A stretch of DNA of 64,000 bases from OLB9 sp041392785 (lineage in GTDB: Bacteria > Bacteroidota > Bacteroidia > Chitinophagales > Saprospiraceae): the NCBI GenBank assembly GCA_041392785.1, contig JAWKLK010000003.1, positions 1 through 64,000 on the forward strand, in the 5' to 3' direction. This document shows, one piece after another, positions 1 to 9,426 of the stretch. The notes below the pieces were generated by a model. That model saw only the letters and a program-made list of their open reading frames with translations. It did not search any database and was not told the origin of the DNA. Both the position numbers and the translations under genes were made by a program. The stretch's first letter is position 1, and the number at the start of each line of letters is the position of its first letter.

Positions 1-29
1 AACTTGTTTATATCCGCCACAAATATATA

Positions 30-1844
30 TCAACTTTCGCTTTTTTCCTCCCCACTCCTAAAATATTTCTCACTATCAACACTCCCCATCAACCTATCTA
101 GTGGACTCACTATTTTATCAATACTTTGATTTGTCACATGCGTATAGATCAATGTAGTGGTGATATTAGCATGACCCAATAGTTCTTGAATATAACGTAC
201 ATCTGTGCCTCCATCCAATAAGTGTGTTGCAAAACAATGCCTTATTGTGTGTGGTGTCACTTTCTTTTGAATGTTTGCACTCTTTGCCGCTCTTTTCACA
301 ACATTTTGCACTGACTTCTCTGAGTATTGGTATTTGCGATCCTGTCCTTCAAATACCCAATAAATGGGTTTGTACTCATCAAAGTACCTCATTAACATCA
401 ATTTTAATACGCCACTGAATGGCACTATTCTATCCTTTTTTCCTTTACCGCTTCGTATCATGATCTGCTCCCTATCCCACCACAAATCTTCTACTCTGAG
501 ATGCAAGATTTCATTTAGACGCATTCCCGAACTGTATAATGTAAAGAGTAATGTGGTATGTTTTAAGTTTTCAGTACTTCGCAGCAATCTATCTATTTCT
601 TTAGTGCTAAGTATCACTGGCAAAGGTTTAGATTTCTTTGGCCTTTTGATCTCTTCAATGACAAGTTCTTTATTGAAGATGACATGCTGATAATAAAACT
701 TGATGCTGTTTATGGATGTGTTAAGCAACGATTCTGAAACCTTTGGTGCACCCAATTTTGCCATATAATTGCGAATATCAGCACTCGTAGCTTGATTCAC
801 ATTATCCTTGCCTACATGTCGTACATATTTCAAGAAGGCACCTAGATAGCTGTCAAATGTTCTTAAACTATATCGCATAGCACCCAAAGCATCTAGATAC
901 TGCTCTATGATGTCTCGCAAATCTACATCCACTTTTTCTAGCCATCGGCGTTTCCATTCACCATAGGAAGGTCGATTCTTTTGATAATCTTCACCTATCA
1001 ATGGCAACCTGTTAATGATAGTAGCCCCATCTTTACGGTAGCTATCTATGAGCCTATTGACCAAAATAGGATCATTAGGTATCTTCCACCTTTGATGCTC
1101 TTTAAGATACTCACGCTCTGCCATACGTTTTACAATATCAATATTTGCTTTAAATCCAGAAATCCGTACTATGACAAAATGTCTCTCTTCTGGAACTCTA
1201 TATATTGTTACTACATAGGGTTTCGCAGTCATCAGCAAAATATCTTCTATCCTATTATACACATTGTTGTCCCATACATTATAATAGGCTTGTATCGACA
1301 CTAAATTTTCTAGTGTCCCTTTGACTATCCATTTCTTGGCACTTTTATGCCACCACCCATTTAGGCTTTTTACAAACTGGACTTCATTAGTATTGTACGG
1401 AATCTTTAAAACAAATTTACCTCCACTGAACCATACTTCTCTTCCACCTGTGATTTGGTGTATGTCACTCTCTCCATTTTCACCATTTAGAGACAGAGTT
1501 GATGTCACATCTTTATAAGATGTTATGCCGGTATTGTCGCTATGTGCTGGTGAGTGAGGAGCGGATCCGGTCAGTATATGTTCAGCCTTTTCATTTTGAT
1601 TCGTACCACCTTCCAAGGTGTCTTGAGCAATTCCTTTTTTACTGTCTATGATTTCGTGCGGAATATCAAGGGCCAAAAAGGATTTCCAGCATTTACTTTC
1701 GTAAGGTATGTACCATCCATGATACGTCTTAGAATAATGTATTCTTTCTATCGTTTTTAGTTTTTTCAGTAACTCTTGATTATAGTTAAATGACAGAAGA
1801 ATCTGCGTAGCGCCACGATGTATAATTTTTCTTACTTGTATCAT
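30..1844 (-). CDS. Tyrosine recombinase with long N-terminal repeat region
   Basis: This 604-residue protein is a site-specific tyrosine recombinase that would cut and rejoin DNA strands. The C-terminal catalytic domain (about 415-580) shows the full set of active-site residues: R442 (in SGMRLNE), K467, H532 and R535 (HTIRH), H558 (LLGH) and Tyr nucleophile Y567 (IYTHV). An N-terminal SAM-like DNA-binding segment lies at about 310-400. The first 290 residues are unusual: three degenerate units of about 70 residues share a pattern of an aromatic/hydrophobic strand, then a conserved W followed by a K-x-W-x-I/V turn (for example HGWYIPYE, KKWIVKGT, QRWKIPND). They resemble a HARP-like nucleic-acid-binding repeat. 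Full-length XerC/D proteins are about 300 residues, so this is twice the usual size. No att site is recognisable. It could belong to a mobile element extending left of the window. Confidence 0.9.
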   Translation of the reverse strand: MIQVRKIIHRGATQILLSFNYNQELLKKLKTIERIHYSKTYHGWYIPYESKCWKSFLALDIPHEIIDSKKGIAQDTLEGGTNQNEKAEHILTGSAPHSPAHSDNTGITSYKDVTSTLSLNGENGESDIHQITGGREVWFSGGKFVLKIPYNTNEVQFVKSLNGWWHKSAKKWIVKGTLENLVSIQAYYNVWDNNVYNRIEDILLMTAKPYVVTIYRVPEERHFVIVRISGFKANIDIVKRMAEREYLKEHQRWKIPNDPILVNRLIDSYRKDGATIINRLPLIGEDYQKNRPSYGEWKRRWLEKVDVDLRDIIEQYLDALGAMRYSLRTFDSYLGAFLKYVRHVGKDNVNQATSADIRNYMAKLGAPKVSESLLNTSINSIKFYYQHVIFNKELVIEEIKRPKKSKPLPVILSTKEIDRLLRSTENLKHTTLLFTLYSSGMRLNEILHLRVEDLWWDREQIMIRSGKGKKDRIVPFSGVLKLMLMRYFDEYKPIYWVFEGQDRKYQYSEKSVQNVVKRAAKSANIQKKVTPHTIRHCFATHLLDGGTDVRYIQELLGHANITTTLIYTHVTNQSIDKIVSPLDRLMGSVDSEKYFRSGEEKSES

Positions 1845-2263
1845 AAGGAAATTCTAATCTGCAATCATTTTAATAAAATTTTAGTCCGACATTTTTACTT
1901 CATATCAATTCTTAAATAAAAAATATTATTCAAAAATCCTTTCAAGGCTTCGCCGCTCATAAGTCGCACGCACTATGATACTTAAAGCAAATAAATATTG
2001 GCGAAATCGCATTTTTCCATAATTATATTTCTTTTATGACATTTTCTTAAGGAAAAAGGAGAATTCATGGATTAAAAATAATAACTTTTATCATATGTGG
2101 TAAAAAATTTCTTAATAATTTTAAAAAAATTAGAAAAAAAAGTCCAGTATTGACTAGCTAAATCCTTATTAACAATGCTTGCTTGAACGAAATTGTATCT
2201 TTCATTGTTACACATAACGCTTATAACGCAATTTAATTAAAAAAGAATAACGACTCAGTCAAT
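1845..2263. other. AT-rich intergenic region between recombinase and DUF4175 gene
   Basis: This 419-bp spacer separates two divergently transcribed genes and should hold both promoters. I see no convincing gene, tRNA or recombination site in it. A GC-richer patch near 1945-1980 (short ggcttcgcc palindrome) stands out from an otherwise very AT-rich background. A weak match to the Bacteroidota -7 element (tatctttc, one mismatch) is at 2196-2203, about 60 bp before the DUF4175 start. Confidence 0.4.
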
Positions 2264-5200
2264 ATGGATATCTCAGGTTACAATCAACTGATTTTCAAAC
2301 TTGATCAATTTATTAGAAAGTATTATATCAATGCGCTTATTAGAGGTTTACTATATAGCATTGGCACTATACTTGCAATGTTCTTAGTCTTCAATGTACT
2401 TGAGTACTATTTCTATTTTAGTACTGCCGTTCGGAAGTTCTTCTTTTACACTTTCATTCTCACATCAGGAGCGGCTATCATGTATTGGGTTTTAGATCCA
2501 TTGATTCGCTATCTTAAACTCGGAAAAACTATAAGCCATGAAGAAGCTGCAGTCATAATTGGCAATCATTTTTCAGATGTAAAAGACAAATTACTCAATA
2601 TATTACAATTAAAAAGGCAAGCTGATACTACACACCAGCAAGGCTTGGTGCTTGCTAGTATAGAACAAAAAACTAAATCGATCCAGTTAGTCCCATTCAA
2701 AGCAGCTATTGATCTACAAAAAAATAAAAAGTATGCCAAATATGCTTTACCACCTTTAGCTTTGCTTTTGTTTATACTGTTCGCAGCTCCAAGTATCCTC
2801 AAGGATGGAACAAAACGTATCATCCAAAATAACAAAACATTTGAAAGAGTAGCGCCATTTTCCTTTGTTTTAGACAATAAAGATTTGAAAGTCATACAAA
2901 ATCATGACTTTACTATCAATGTAAAAACTGAAGGCACAGTACAGCCTAATGAAATGTATGTGATAGTGGATGATTTTCTATATAAAATGGCAAGATCCGA
3001 AGAAAATTTATTTACCTATACCTTTAAAAATGTTCAAAAAGATCAAGACTTTATACTTCAATCTGGCAATTTCAACTCCAATTCATATCAGCTTAAAGTC
3101 ATTAAAAAACCTAATTTACAGCATTTTTCATTACATCTTACTTTTCCAAGTTATTTAGGCAGAAAAGGTGAAATATTAGAGAGTATTGGCGATATTTCAA
3201 TTCCTGAAGGCACTAGAGTGCAATGGATTTTCGATGCATTATACACGGATCAATTAACCTTTCAGTTCGCAGATAAAAAAGCACTAGAACCTGCATTGAG
3301 AAGTGGCGATTCAGAATATAAATTTGATAAGAGAATCACCAAAGATGAATCATACACTGTCTTCTTGTCCAATGATCAGATTGCCCATCCAGATAGCCTT
3401 CATTATACCATAGCAGTGGTAAAAGACCAATATCCAACCATCGCAGCAGAACAGATTATAGACAGCACAAACAAAACATCTATTTACTTTGTGGGTAATG
3501 CATCAGACGATTATGGAATCAAATCTCTCACTTTTAATTACACGATTACGCATGAGAATGGTAAAATGGAGCCCAACAAAGTAGTACCTCTTGGATCAAC
3601 TGGGGGCAGGGAGTCAAAATTTGAGCATTTTTTAGATTTGAACAAAGTTCAGTTAACTTCTGGAGATAAAATCACCTATTTCTTTGAAGTATTTGACAAT
3701 GATGGTGTCAATGGCAGTAAATCTTCCAAATCCGTGTTGATGACGTTTGAAAAACCATCCTTAGAACAACTTGAGAACCAAGAGCAAGCCAATGATGAAT
3801 TATTGAAAGACGAGTTGAAAGATGCACTAAAAAAAATGGACAAGTTGCAAGAGCAAATGAAAAAACTGAGAGACAAGCTATTGCAAGAAAAAGATATGTC
3901 TTGGCAAGACAAAAAAGAAATGGAAAAATTGCTTGAAGAGCAGAAAAAAATCCAAGAACAAATAGAAAAGGCCAAAGAAAAACTAGAAGAGAATATAAAA
4001 AACAGGGAGGAACTCCAGAAAGACTCTGAAACAATGGAGAAAGAAGAAAAGCTGCAAGAGATGTTTGAAAAGGCAGCGGATCCCGAGACAAAAGAATTGA
4101 TGGATAAAATCCAAGAATTGATGCAAGAGCTAGAAAAAGAAGATGCCGTGCAAATGTTGGAACAATTCGAACAAAACAATGACTCGAAGCAAAAAGAAAT
4201 GGAACGACTTCTAGATTTGTATAAACAATTGGAAATGGAAAAAAATATCCAAGACCAAATAAAAGATCTTGAAAAACTGGCTGATCAACAAGAAAAACTA
4301 GCAGAAAAAACAGAAAAACAACAAGAATCTAAGGAAGATTTAATGAAAAAACAAGAAGAACTCAATAAAAAAATGGAGGACATCAAAAAGAAACAAGAAG
4401 AACTCGAAAAACAAAATAAAGAGTTAAGTCCACCAAAAAAAATGGATGAAAAGGCCGAAGAAAAAATGGATGAGATAAGTGATGAAATGCAGGAAAGTCA
4501 AGAGCAGATGCAAAAAAATGATTCTCAAGGTGCATCTAAGTCACAAAAATCAGCTGCCAAGAAAATGAAACAGCAGGCGTCTGATATGAAAAATGCTATG
4601 CAAAGTGGAAATTCAGATCAAGCTGGGGAAGACATAAAAACCATTCGCCAGTTACTTGAAAACTTGGTTACATTATCCTTTGATCAAGAAAACCTCATCA
4701 ATGAAATGTCTCCTGTGTTTGTTACATCACCCTTATTTCCGAAATCCATCCGCGAGCAGTATAAATTGCAAAATGACTTCAAGATCATTGAAGATACACT
4801 TGTAGCCCTCAGTAATAGAAATGCAGACATAGAAACATTTGTTATGGACAAAGTCCATGAAGTCAAATATAATCTGAAAGAAAGTATCCAATTTCTTGAG
4901 GAGCGCGATGTCAATAATGGACAAGAGAGACAGCGACGAACTATGAAAAATGTGAATGACTTAGCACTTATGCTCAATGAATCCCTTGAAAATGCTCAGA
5001 AACAACAAGCATCTGGAATGCCAGGTAGCCAAATGTGCAACAAACCTGGAGGAAAAGGTAGTGGCAATAGCGGAGGCAAACCCGTAGACAAAATTACAGA
5101 AGGCCAGCAAGGGCTTAATGAAAGCCTAAAGCAAATGAAAGAGAAGATGGATAAAGAAGGCAAAGAAGGAGGCAAAGCCAAGGATTTTGCACAGGCGGCA

Positions 5201-5602
5201 GCACAACAAGCAGCACTCAGAAAAGCACTTGAAGAGTTACAAGGAGAGAAAAAAGAACAAGGAAAAGGATCTGAAGCACTCGAAGAGATCATCAAGAATA
5301 TGGATAAAATCGAGACCGAACTCGTCAACAAACGTCTGAATACAGAGACATTGCGTAGGATGAAAGACATAGAGACTAAGCTTCTGGAAGCAGAGAAGGC
5401 TGAAAGGCAAAGAGAATTGGACGAAAAAAGAAAGTCTGAAACAGCTAAAGATATTCAACGTGAAGTTCCGAAGCACATTCAAGAATATCTAAAGAAGAGA
5501 CAGGCCGAAACAGAAATGTATAGATCCGTCTCTCCTACCCTAAAACCTTTCTATAAAGGCTTAGTAGATGAATATTACCAATCTGTAAAAAATAAAAAAT
5601 GA
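2264..5602 (+). CDS. DUF4175 family membrane/coiled-coil protein
   Basis: This 1112-residue protein resembles the DUF4175 family, which is of unknown function and found in Bacteroidota. Hydrophobic segments at about 24-48, 58-77 and 157-175 suggest an N-terminal membrane anchor, followed by a beta-rich extracytoplasmic region (about 180-490). From about 500 to 820 the chain is dominated by Lys/Glu/Gln heptad-like sequence, clearly a long coiled coil. A Gly/Ser-rich linker around 935-960 is followed by another charged helical stretch to the C terminus. The gene is followed 68 bp later by an anti-sigma-type ATPase and then ybeY, so it may head that run. The specific molecular role is unknown. 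Confidence 0.8.
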   Translation: MDISGYNQLIFKLDQFIRKYYINALIRGLLYSIGTILAMFLVFNVLEYYFYFSTAVRKFFFYTFILTSGAAIMYWVLDPLIRYLKLGKTISHEEAAVIIGNHFSDVKDKLLNILQLKRQADTTHQQGLVLASIEQKTKSIQLVPFKAAIDLQKNKKYAKYALPPLALLLFILFAAPSILKDGTKRIIQNNKTFERVAPFSFVLDNKDLKVIQNHDFTINVKTEGTVQPNEMYVIVDDFLYKMARSEENLFTYTFKNVQKDQDFILQSGNFNSNSYQLKVIKKPNLQHFSLHLTFPSYLGRKGEILESIGDISIPEGTRVQWIFDALYTDQLTFQFADKKALEPALRSGDSEYKFDKRITKDESYTVFLSNDQIAHPDSLHYTIAVVKDQYPTIAAEQIIDSTNKTSIYFVGNASDDYGIKSLTFNYTITHENGKMEPNKVVPLGSTGGRESKFEHFLDLNKVQLTSGDKITYFFEVFDNDGVNGSKSSKSVLMTFEKPSLEQLENQEQANDELLKDELKDALKKMDKLQEQMKKLRDKLLQEKDMSWQDKKEMEKLLEEQKKIQEQIEKAKEKLEENIKNREELQKDSETMEKEEKLQEMFEKAADPETKELMDKIQELMQELEKEDAVQMLEQFEQNNDSKQKEMERLLDLYKQLEMEKNIQDQIKDLEKLADQQEKLAEKTEKQQESKEDLMKKQEELNKKMEDIKKKQEELEKQNKELSPPKKMDEKAEEKMDEISDEMQESQEQMQKNDSQGASKSQKSAAKKMKQQASDMKNAMQSGNSDQAGEDIKTIRQLLENLVTLSFDQENLINEMSPVFVTSPLFPKSIREQYKLQNDFKIIEDTLVALSNRNADIETFVMDKVHEVKYNLKESIQFLEERDVNNGQERQRRTMKNVNDLALMLNESLENAQKQQASGMPGSQMCNKPGGKGSGNSGGKPVDKITEGQQGLNESLKQMKEKMDKEGKEGGKAKDFAQAAAQQAALRKALEELQGEKKEQGKGSEALEEIIKNMDKIETELVNKRLNTETLRRMKDIETKLLEAEKAERQRELDEKRKSETAKDIQREVPKHIQEYLKKRQAETEMYRSVSPTLKPFYKGLVDEYYQSVKNKK

Positions 5603-5670
5603 TAACTGCTTTAATATATAGCAGAAGCTCGGCACAATATTTGAATACACAACATTATTGACCACAAAAA

Positions 5671-6087
5671 ATGAAAGTCCATATGCTCACCATTACATCC
5701 GATCCCAAAAACATATTCCAGATAGAGCACTATCTTACCGAAATAGGTATTGGGCAGGAACAAGACAAGTATGGAGATATTTTAATATCACTCACAGAGG
5801 CGGTAAATAATGCCATGATACATGGAAATGAAGGTGATCAAAACAAACACGTACATATCTTAATCAAGGAAATGAAAAATGGTATTTCATTTTGCGTAAG
5901 TGATGAAGGTGCTGGATTCAACCCAAATAAGCTCCCCGACCCTACTTCTGAAGCTCAGATTGAAGTGTGTGGTGGCAGAGGAGTACACATTATGAAATGC
6001 CTTGCTGACGATATAAAATTTGACAATAATGGCAGTACTGTAGAGATGTTTTTTTCTATGCAAAAAAAAATAAAAAGTGCCTTCTAA
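5671..6087 (+). CDS. RsbW-like anti-sigma factor / HATPase domain protein
   Basis: This 138-residue protein is a stand-alone GHKL ATPase domain of the serine-kinase anti-sigma type. The N-box is visible as EAVNNAMIHGN (about 44-54). The G1-type motif is VSDEGAGFNP (about 79-88) and a Gly-rich lid GGRGVHIMK lies at about 102-110. Family members bind ATP and phosphorylate or sequester a partner such as an anti-sigma antagonist. No sigma factor or STAS antagonist is encoded next to it, so the partner is unknown. It overlaps the next gene by 11 bp, suggesting translational coupling with ybeY. Confidence 0.85.
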   Translation: MKVHMLTITSDPKNIFQIEHYLTEIGIGQEQDKYGDILISLTEAVNNAMIHGNEGDQNKHVHILIKEMKNGISFCVSDEGAGFNPNKLPDPTSEAQIEVCGGRGVHIMKCLADDIKFDNNGSTVEMFFSMQKKIKSAF

Positions 6088-6538
6088 ACAAGGATCCCTT
6101 CAGTTTTTTGCCGAGCCACCCACCAAACATCCATTTAAAAAAGAACAAGAAAGTATAGCATCGTGGCTAAAAGATGTAGTCTCATCTGAACATAAAACTA
6201 TTGAGCAGATCACTTATATCTTTTGTAATGATCAGTATTTATTGGATTTAAATCAATCATATCTGCAGCATGACACATTAACAGATATCATAACATTTCC
6301 CTATAAGGAAGGCGATATTCTAGAATCAGATATATTTATAAGTATAGAAAGAGTGCAAGAAAATGCGCAGCTGTATCAGGTTTCATTCCAGCATGAGTTG
6401 AGCAGGGTTATGGTACATGGCATCCTGCACCTCATTGGGTATAAAGATAAGACACCTTCAGACAAAAATGTCATGCGTGCCAAAGAAGAATACTATATAT
6501 CAAAACTTCAAGATCAAACCAATTTTTTAATTTCATAA
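6077..6538 (+). CDS. ybeY: Endoribonuclease YbeY (rRNA maturation factor)
   Basis: This 153-residue protein is the metal-dependent RNase YbeY, involved in 16S rRNA 3' end maturation and ribosome quality control. The zinc-binding signature HGILHLIGYKD is at about residues 114-124. The last position is Lys-Asp rather than the Asp-His of the textbook HGxLHLxGYDH motif, a variant I recall from Bacteroidota. The reading frame opens with GTG at 6077, inside the 3' end of the preceding anti-sigma-like gene; no ATG start lies nearby, so the overlap start is favoured. deoD follows after 13 bp, in an apparent operon. Confidence 0.9.
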   Translation: MPSKQGSLQFFAEPPTKHPFKKEQESIASWLKDVVSSEHKTIEQITYIFCNDQYLLDLNQSYLQHDTLTDIITFPYKEGDILESDIFISIERVQENAQLYQVSFQHELSRVMVHGILHLIGYKDKTPSDKNVMRAKEEYYISKLQDQTNFLIS

Positions 6539-6551
6539 AAATCGAATTACC

Positions 6552-7253
6552 ATGCCCACACCGCATATTGAAGCAAATCAAGGTGAAATAGCACCATCTA
6601 TTTTATTGCCAGGTGATCCATTAAGAGCCAAATTCATTGCTGAAAACTTCCTTACAGATATAAAACAGTTCAATAGAGTGCGCAATATGTTTGGCTATAC
6701 TGGCTATTATGGAGATAAACGAGTGTCTGTGATGGGTACTGGTATGGGTATGCCTTCTATAGGTATCTATTCGTATGAATTGATAAAGTTCTATGGAGTT
6801 AAAAACTTAATAAGAGTTGGATCTGCAGGAAGCATACAACCCCACATCAAAGTCAATGATATCGTCATAGCACAAGGAGCCTCTTCCAATTCTAGTTTTA
6901 GCAGACAATTCAAACTTCGTGGCGAGGTAGCAGCATTGTCTGATTGGGGACTTCTTTCCAGTGCGGTGAAGAGAGCAGATGCATTAAATTTGAACTATCA
7001 TGTTGGCAATATCATGAGTAGTGATACTTTTTATGATTTTGAAAATGATTCATGGGAAAACTGGTCTAAAGTGGGTATCTTATGTCTTGAAATGGAAGCT
7101 TTCGCCCTATTTCTGACTGCACAATCTCTAGGTGCTAAAGCCTTGACGATTTGCACCATTTCGGATTCCTTGCTTACAGGTGAGAGTATGAGCCATCAAG
7201 ATAGAGAAGTAAACCTTAAGGCTATGATGGGACTCGCTTTAGATATCGTATAG
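6552..7253 (+). CDS. deoD: Purine-nucleoside phosphorylase, DeoD type
   Basis: This 233-residue protein is a hexameric-type purine-nucleoside phosphorylase, which converts purine (deoxy)nucleosides and phosphate to free base and (deoxy)ribose-1-phosphate in salvage. The N-terminal PTPHIEA and the phosphate-binding LLPGDPLRAKFIAENF are typical, as are VMGTGMGMPS, IRVGSAGSIQ and the nucleoside-binding LEMEAFALF segment followed by TICTISDS. Length matches the family. It lies 13 bp after ybeY and converges with the glycosyltransferase gene, 5 bp from that gene's stop. A CNT nucleoside transporter and udk near 35-37 kb belong to the same salvage theme. Confidence 0.95.
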   Translation: MPTPHIEANQGEIAPSILLPGDPLRAKFIAENFLTDIKQFNRVRNMFGYTGYYGDKRVSVMGTGMGMPSIGIYSYELIKFYGVKNLIRVGSAGSIQPHIKVNDIVIAQGASSNSSFSRQFKLRGEVAALSDWGLLSSAVKRADALNLNYHVGNIMSSDTFYDFENDSWENWSKVGILCLEMEAFALFLTAQSLGAKALTICTISDSLLTGESMSHQDREVNLKAMMGLALDIV

Positions 7254-7258
7254 GTTGA

Positions 7259-7984
7259 TTACGTATTGTAGTATCCCATAAATTGCTTTTTTCGCATACT
7301 TAATACCCCAAAAATGGCTTCTGAAATGATATTGCTGCTCATTTTTGATGAACCTCGTGTCCTATCCTTAAATGTAATAGGAACCTCTACAATGCTGAAT
7401 TTTTTAGTAAAGGCATAATATTTCATCGCAATCTGGAAGGTATATCCGACAAAATTAATCTTGTTCAAATCTAATGAATCTAATACCTTGCGAGAATAAC
7501 ATATAAATCCTGCTGTAGGATCCATGATGGGCATACCCGTCACCATGCGCACATAAAGAGATGCTGCCTTAGATAGAAAAAGCCTATCATTAGGCCAATT
7601 TTCTACGTTTCCACCCTTGACGTATCGGCTTCCGATAGACATATCATGACCATCCAAACATGCTGTTAATAGACGTGGAAGATCATTAGGATTATGGCTA
7701 AAATCCGCATCCATTTCGAAAATGTAGTCAAAACCGCATTCCAAGCCATATTTGAAACCTGCTATATAAGCCGTACCTAAACCGTACTTTCCAGACCTTT
7801 TTAATATGAAGACAGACTTGCCAAAGCTTGGTAGCGATTCCACAAGTTGAGCTGTACCATCAGGTGAATTATCATCTACTACTAACACATTAAAATGCTT
7901 TCCTTGATCCAAAACTGCTTGAATAATGTCTAGGATGTTTTCCTTTTCATTGTAAGTTGGAATGATGATAAGAGATTGGTTCAA
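7259..7984 (-). CDS. Polyprenol-phosphate mannosyltransferase-like GT2
   Basis: This 241-residue family-2 glycosyltransferase resembles polyprenol/dolichol-phosphate mannose synthases, which load a sugar from a GDP/UDP donor onto a lipid carrier at the inner membrane face. Visible motifs are IIIPTYNEKENI near the N terminus, VVDDNSPDGT (about 35-44), the metal-binding DADFSHNP and the acceptor-side GSRYVKGG. The C-terminal RTRGSSKMS motif is typical of this subfamily. There is no C-terminal membrane domain, so it is the short soluble or peripheral form. The donor sugar cannot be read from the sequence. Confidence 0.9.
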   Translation of the reverse strand: MNQSLIIIPTYNEKENILDIIQAVLDQGKHFNVLVVDDNSPDGTAQLVESLPSFGKSVFILKRSGKYGLGTAYIAGFKYGLECGFDYIFEMDADFSHNPNDLPRLLTACLDGHDMSIGSRYVKGGNVENWPNDRLFLSKAASLYVRMVTGMPIMDPTAGFICYSRKVLDSLDLNKINFVGYTFQIAMKYYAFTKKFSIVEVPITFKDRTRGSSKMSSNIISEAIFGVLSMRKKQFMGYYNT

Positions 7985-8065
7985 GGATATGATATATTAA
8001 TTCAGATTACGTAATTATATACAAAATTAGTGTTTCGAATACGAAAATAATTGTTTTTTACTTGA

Positions 8066-8725
8066 CTATTTTATTTTTATTTTCACTTTACTATCTATTC
8101 CTTCCATATCTTGGGTGTGTATCACATCCAGAATATTCGGATAAACCTTCCGCCGTTTATTGAAGAAAACTTCTAAAGTCATCCATTCTGCTTTCTGAAT
8201 ATCCTCTGAAATTTGTGGTTTCGGTGTTTGTTTTTTGGTTTCTATCAGGTACCAATGAGACTTTTTAATCACTCTTTTCCCTACATTACTTCTATACGTG
8301 TGTCTTGTAATCCCAAGCTTATACAGGATGGTCATTTTCTTTATCCCTGTTTCCTCTTCTATTTCTCTGAGCGTAGCTTCTTTTTTGGTTTCCTTTGGTT
8401 CTATTTTACCTTTTGGAAGATCCCATGATCCGCGTCTGAAAATAAAAAGATATTCGCCTACTTCATTTCGTACCAAACCACCACCAGCTTCAATAACTGT
8501 AAAATGCGATAAAAAATCCGATTTTAATACATCATAATCGGCATAGTGAATAATCACTTTTTGCGCCTTCAATGTCCTTTCCAGCGAATAAATAATATCA
8601 AGTAAATGCTTTGGATTTCCATTATAGTGTACTATCATAGAACCTGGTGCATATATATCGGCCATGACTACATTTTCAGAAGCTTTCAATGTTACTTCTG
8701 CTTCATTAATATGAATTTTGTACAT
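8066..8725 (-). CDS. Nudix hydrolase with N-terminal extension
   Basis: This 219-residue protein has a complete Nudix box at residues 106-128 (G-x5-E-x7-REIEEETGI), the Mg-binding pyrophosphohydrolase signature. About 80 residues precede the Nudix fold and carry no motif I recognise. The preceding RRGSWDLPKGK is like that of Ap4A/diphosphoinositol-type Nudix enzymes, but the substrate cannot be assigned. It is divergent from pyrE, with only 18 bp between start codons, so the two promoters must overlap each other's coding or leader regions. Confidence 0.88.
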   Translation of the reverse strand: MYKIHINEAEVTLKASENVVMADIYAPGSMIVHYNGNPKHLLDIIYSLERTLKAQKVIIHYADYDVLKSDFLSHFTVIEAGGGLVRNEVGEYLFIFRRGSWDLPKGKIEPKETKKEATLREIEEETGIKKMTILYKLGITRHTYRSNVGKRVIKKSHWYLIETKKQTPKPQISEDIQKAEWMTLEVFFNKRRKVYPNILDVIHTQDMEGIDSKVKIKIK

Positions 8726-8728
8726 TTG
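8721..8728 (+). promoter_or_regulatory. Probable -7 element of pyrE promoter
   Basis: The octamer TACATTTG matches the Bacteroidota -7 consensus TAnnTTTG and lies 15 bp before the pyrE ATG. A clear -33 TTTG at 19-bp spacing is not seen. It overlaps the start codon of the divergent Nudix gene. Confidence 0.4.
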
Positions 8729-8743
8729 CTTTTAAAATCGTGA

Positions 8744-9394
8744 ATGATGAACAAATTTGAGACGACATTAGCTCAAAATTTGATGCAAATAAACGCAATT
8801 AAAATCAGATTGCAAAATCCATTTACTTGGGCATCTGGAATAAAAAGTCCCATTTATTGTGACAATAGAATTACATTGTCTTATCCAGAAATCAGGCATA
8901 GTATCAAAGCAGGTTTGGCAGGACTCGTGCATGAATTTCAAAGTATCAATGCTATATCTGGTGTCGCTACCGCTGGTATAGCCCATGGCGCACTGATAGC
9001 CGACTATATGAGCTTACCTTTTTCTTATGTGAGAGCATCAGCAAAATCCCATGGCAGACAGAATAGTATCGAAGGTGATATAGCACACGGTAGTAATATC
9101 ATGGTGGTAGAAGACCTAATATCTACGGGCGGAAGCTCACTAGAAGTAGTACAAATTCTCAGAGAAGCTGGGCATAAAGTAGGAGGAGTCATAGCCATTT
9201 TTGATTATGAATTTCAGATAGCTAAAGATAATTTTTCTAAAGCTAATTGTAGTTATAAATCTCTACTTACTTATAGCAAACTCCTTGACCACGCTGTTTC
9301 TTCAGGATATGTTACCAATGACGAAGCAGCTGTATTGAGAGTCTGGAGTTCTGATCCGGAACATTGGTACCAAAATCACTTTATTCAATCTTAA
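8744..9394 (+). CDS. pyrE: Orotate phosphoribosyltransferase
   Basis: This 216-residue enzyme makes orotidine-5'-phosphate from orotate and PRPP in de novo pyrimidine synthesis. The N-terminal INAIKIRLQNPFTWASGIKS and SPIYCDNR segment is typical of PyrE. The PRPP-binding motif MVVEDLISTGGS is at about residues 120-131. Two adjacent Met codons open the gene. It is followed after 32 bp by an M42 peptidase gene on the same strand. Confidence 0.95.
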   Translation: MMNKFETTLAQNLMQINAIKIRLQNPFTWASGIKSPIYCDNRITLSYPEIRHSIKAGLAGLVHEFQSINAISGVATAGIAHGALIADYMSLPFSYVRASAKSHGRQNSIEGDIAHGSNIMVVEDLISTGGSSLEVVQILREAGHKVGGVIAIFDYEFQIAKDNFSKANCSYKSLLTYSKLLDHAVSSGYVTNDEAAVLRVWSSDPEHWYQNHFIQS

Positions 9395-9426
9395 AAAACA
9401 AGTTTTTAAACCGATAATTTACATCA

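Noticed and set aside
1845..2263. attC/attI-like site next to the recombinase
   Set aside because: A GC-richer palindromic patch exists near 1945-1980 but no core site or matching partner copy could be identified.
3676..4179. Long minus-strand Ser/Cys/Phe-rich open frame
   Set aside because: It is the complement of the Lys/Glu coiled-coil codons of the DUF4175 gene; composition is biased and no motif is present.
6077..6087. Possible frameshift joining the anti-sigma-like gene and ybeY
   Set aside because: Each product has complete, independent family motifs; the 11-bp overlap is ordinary translational coupling.
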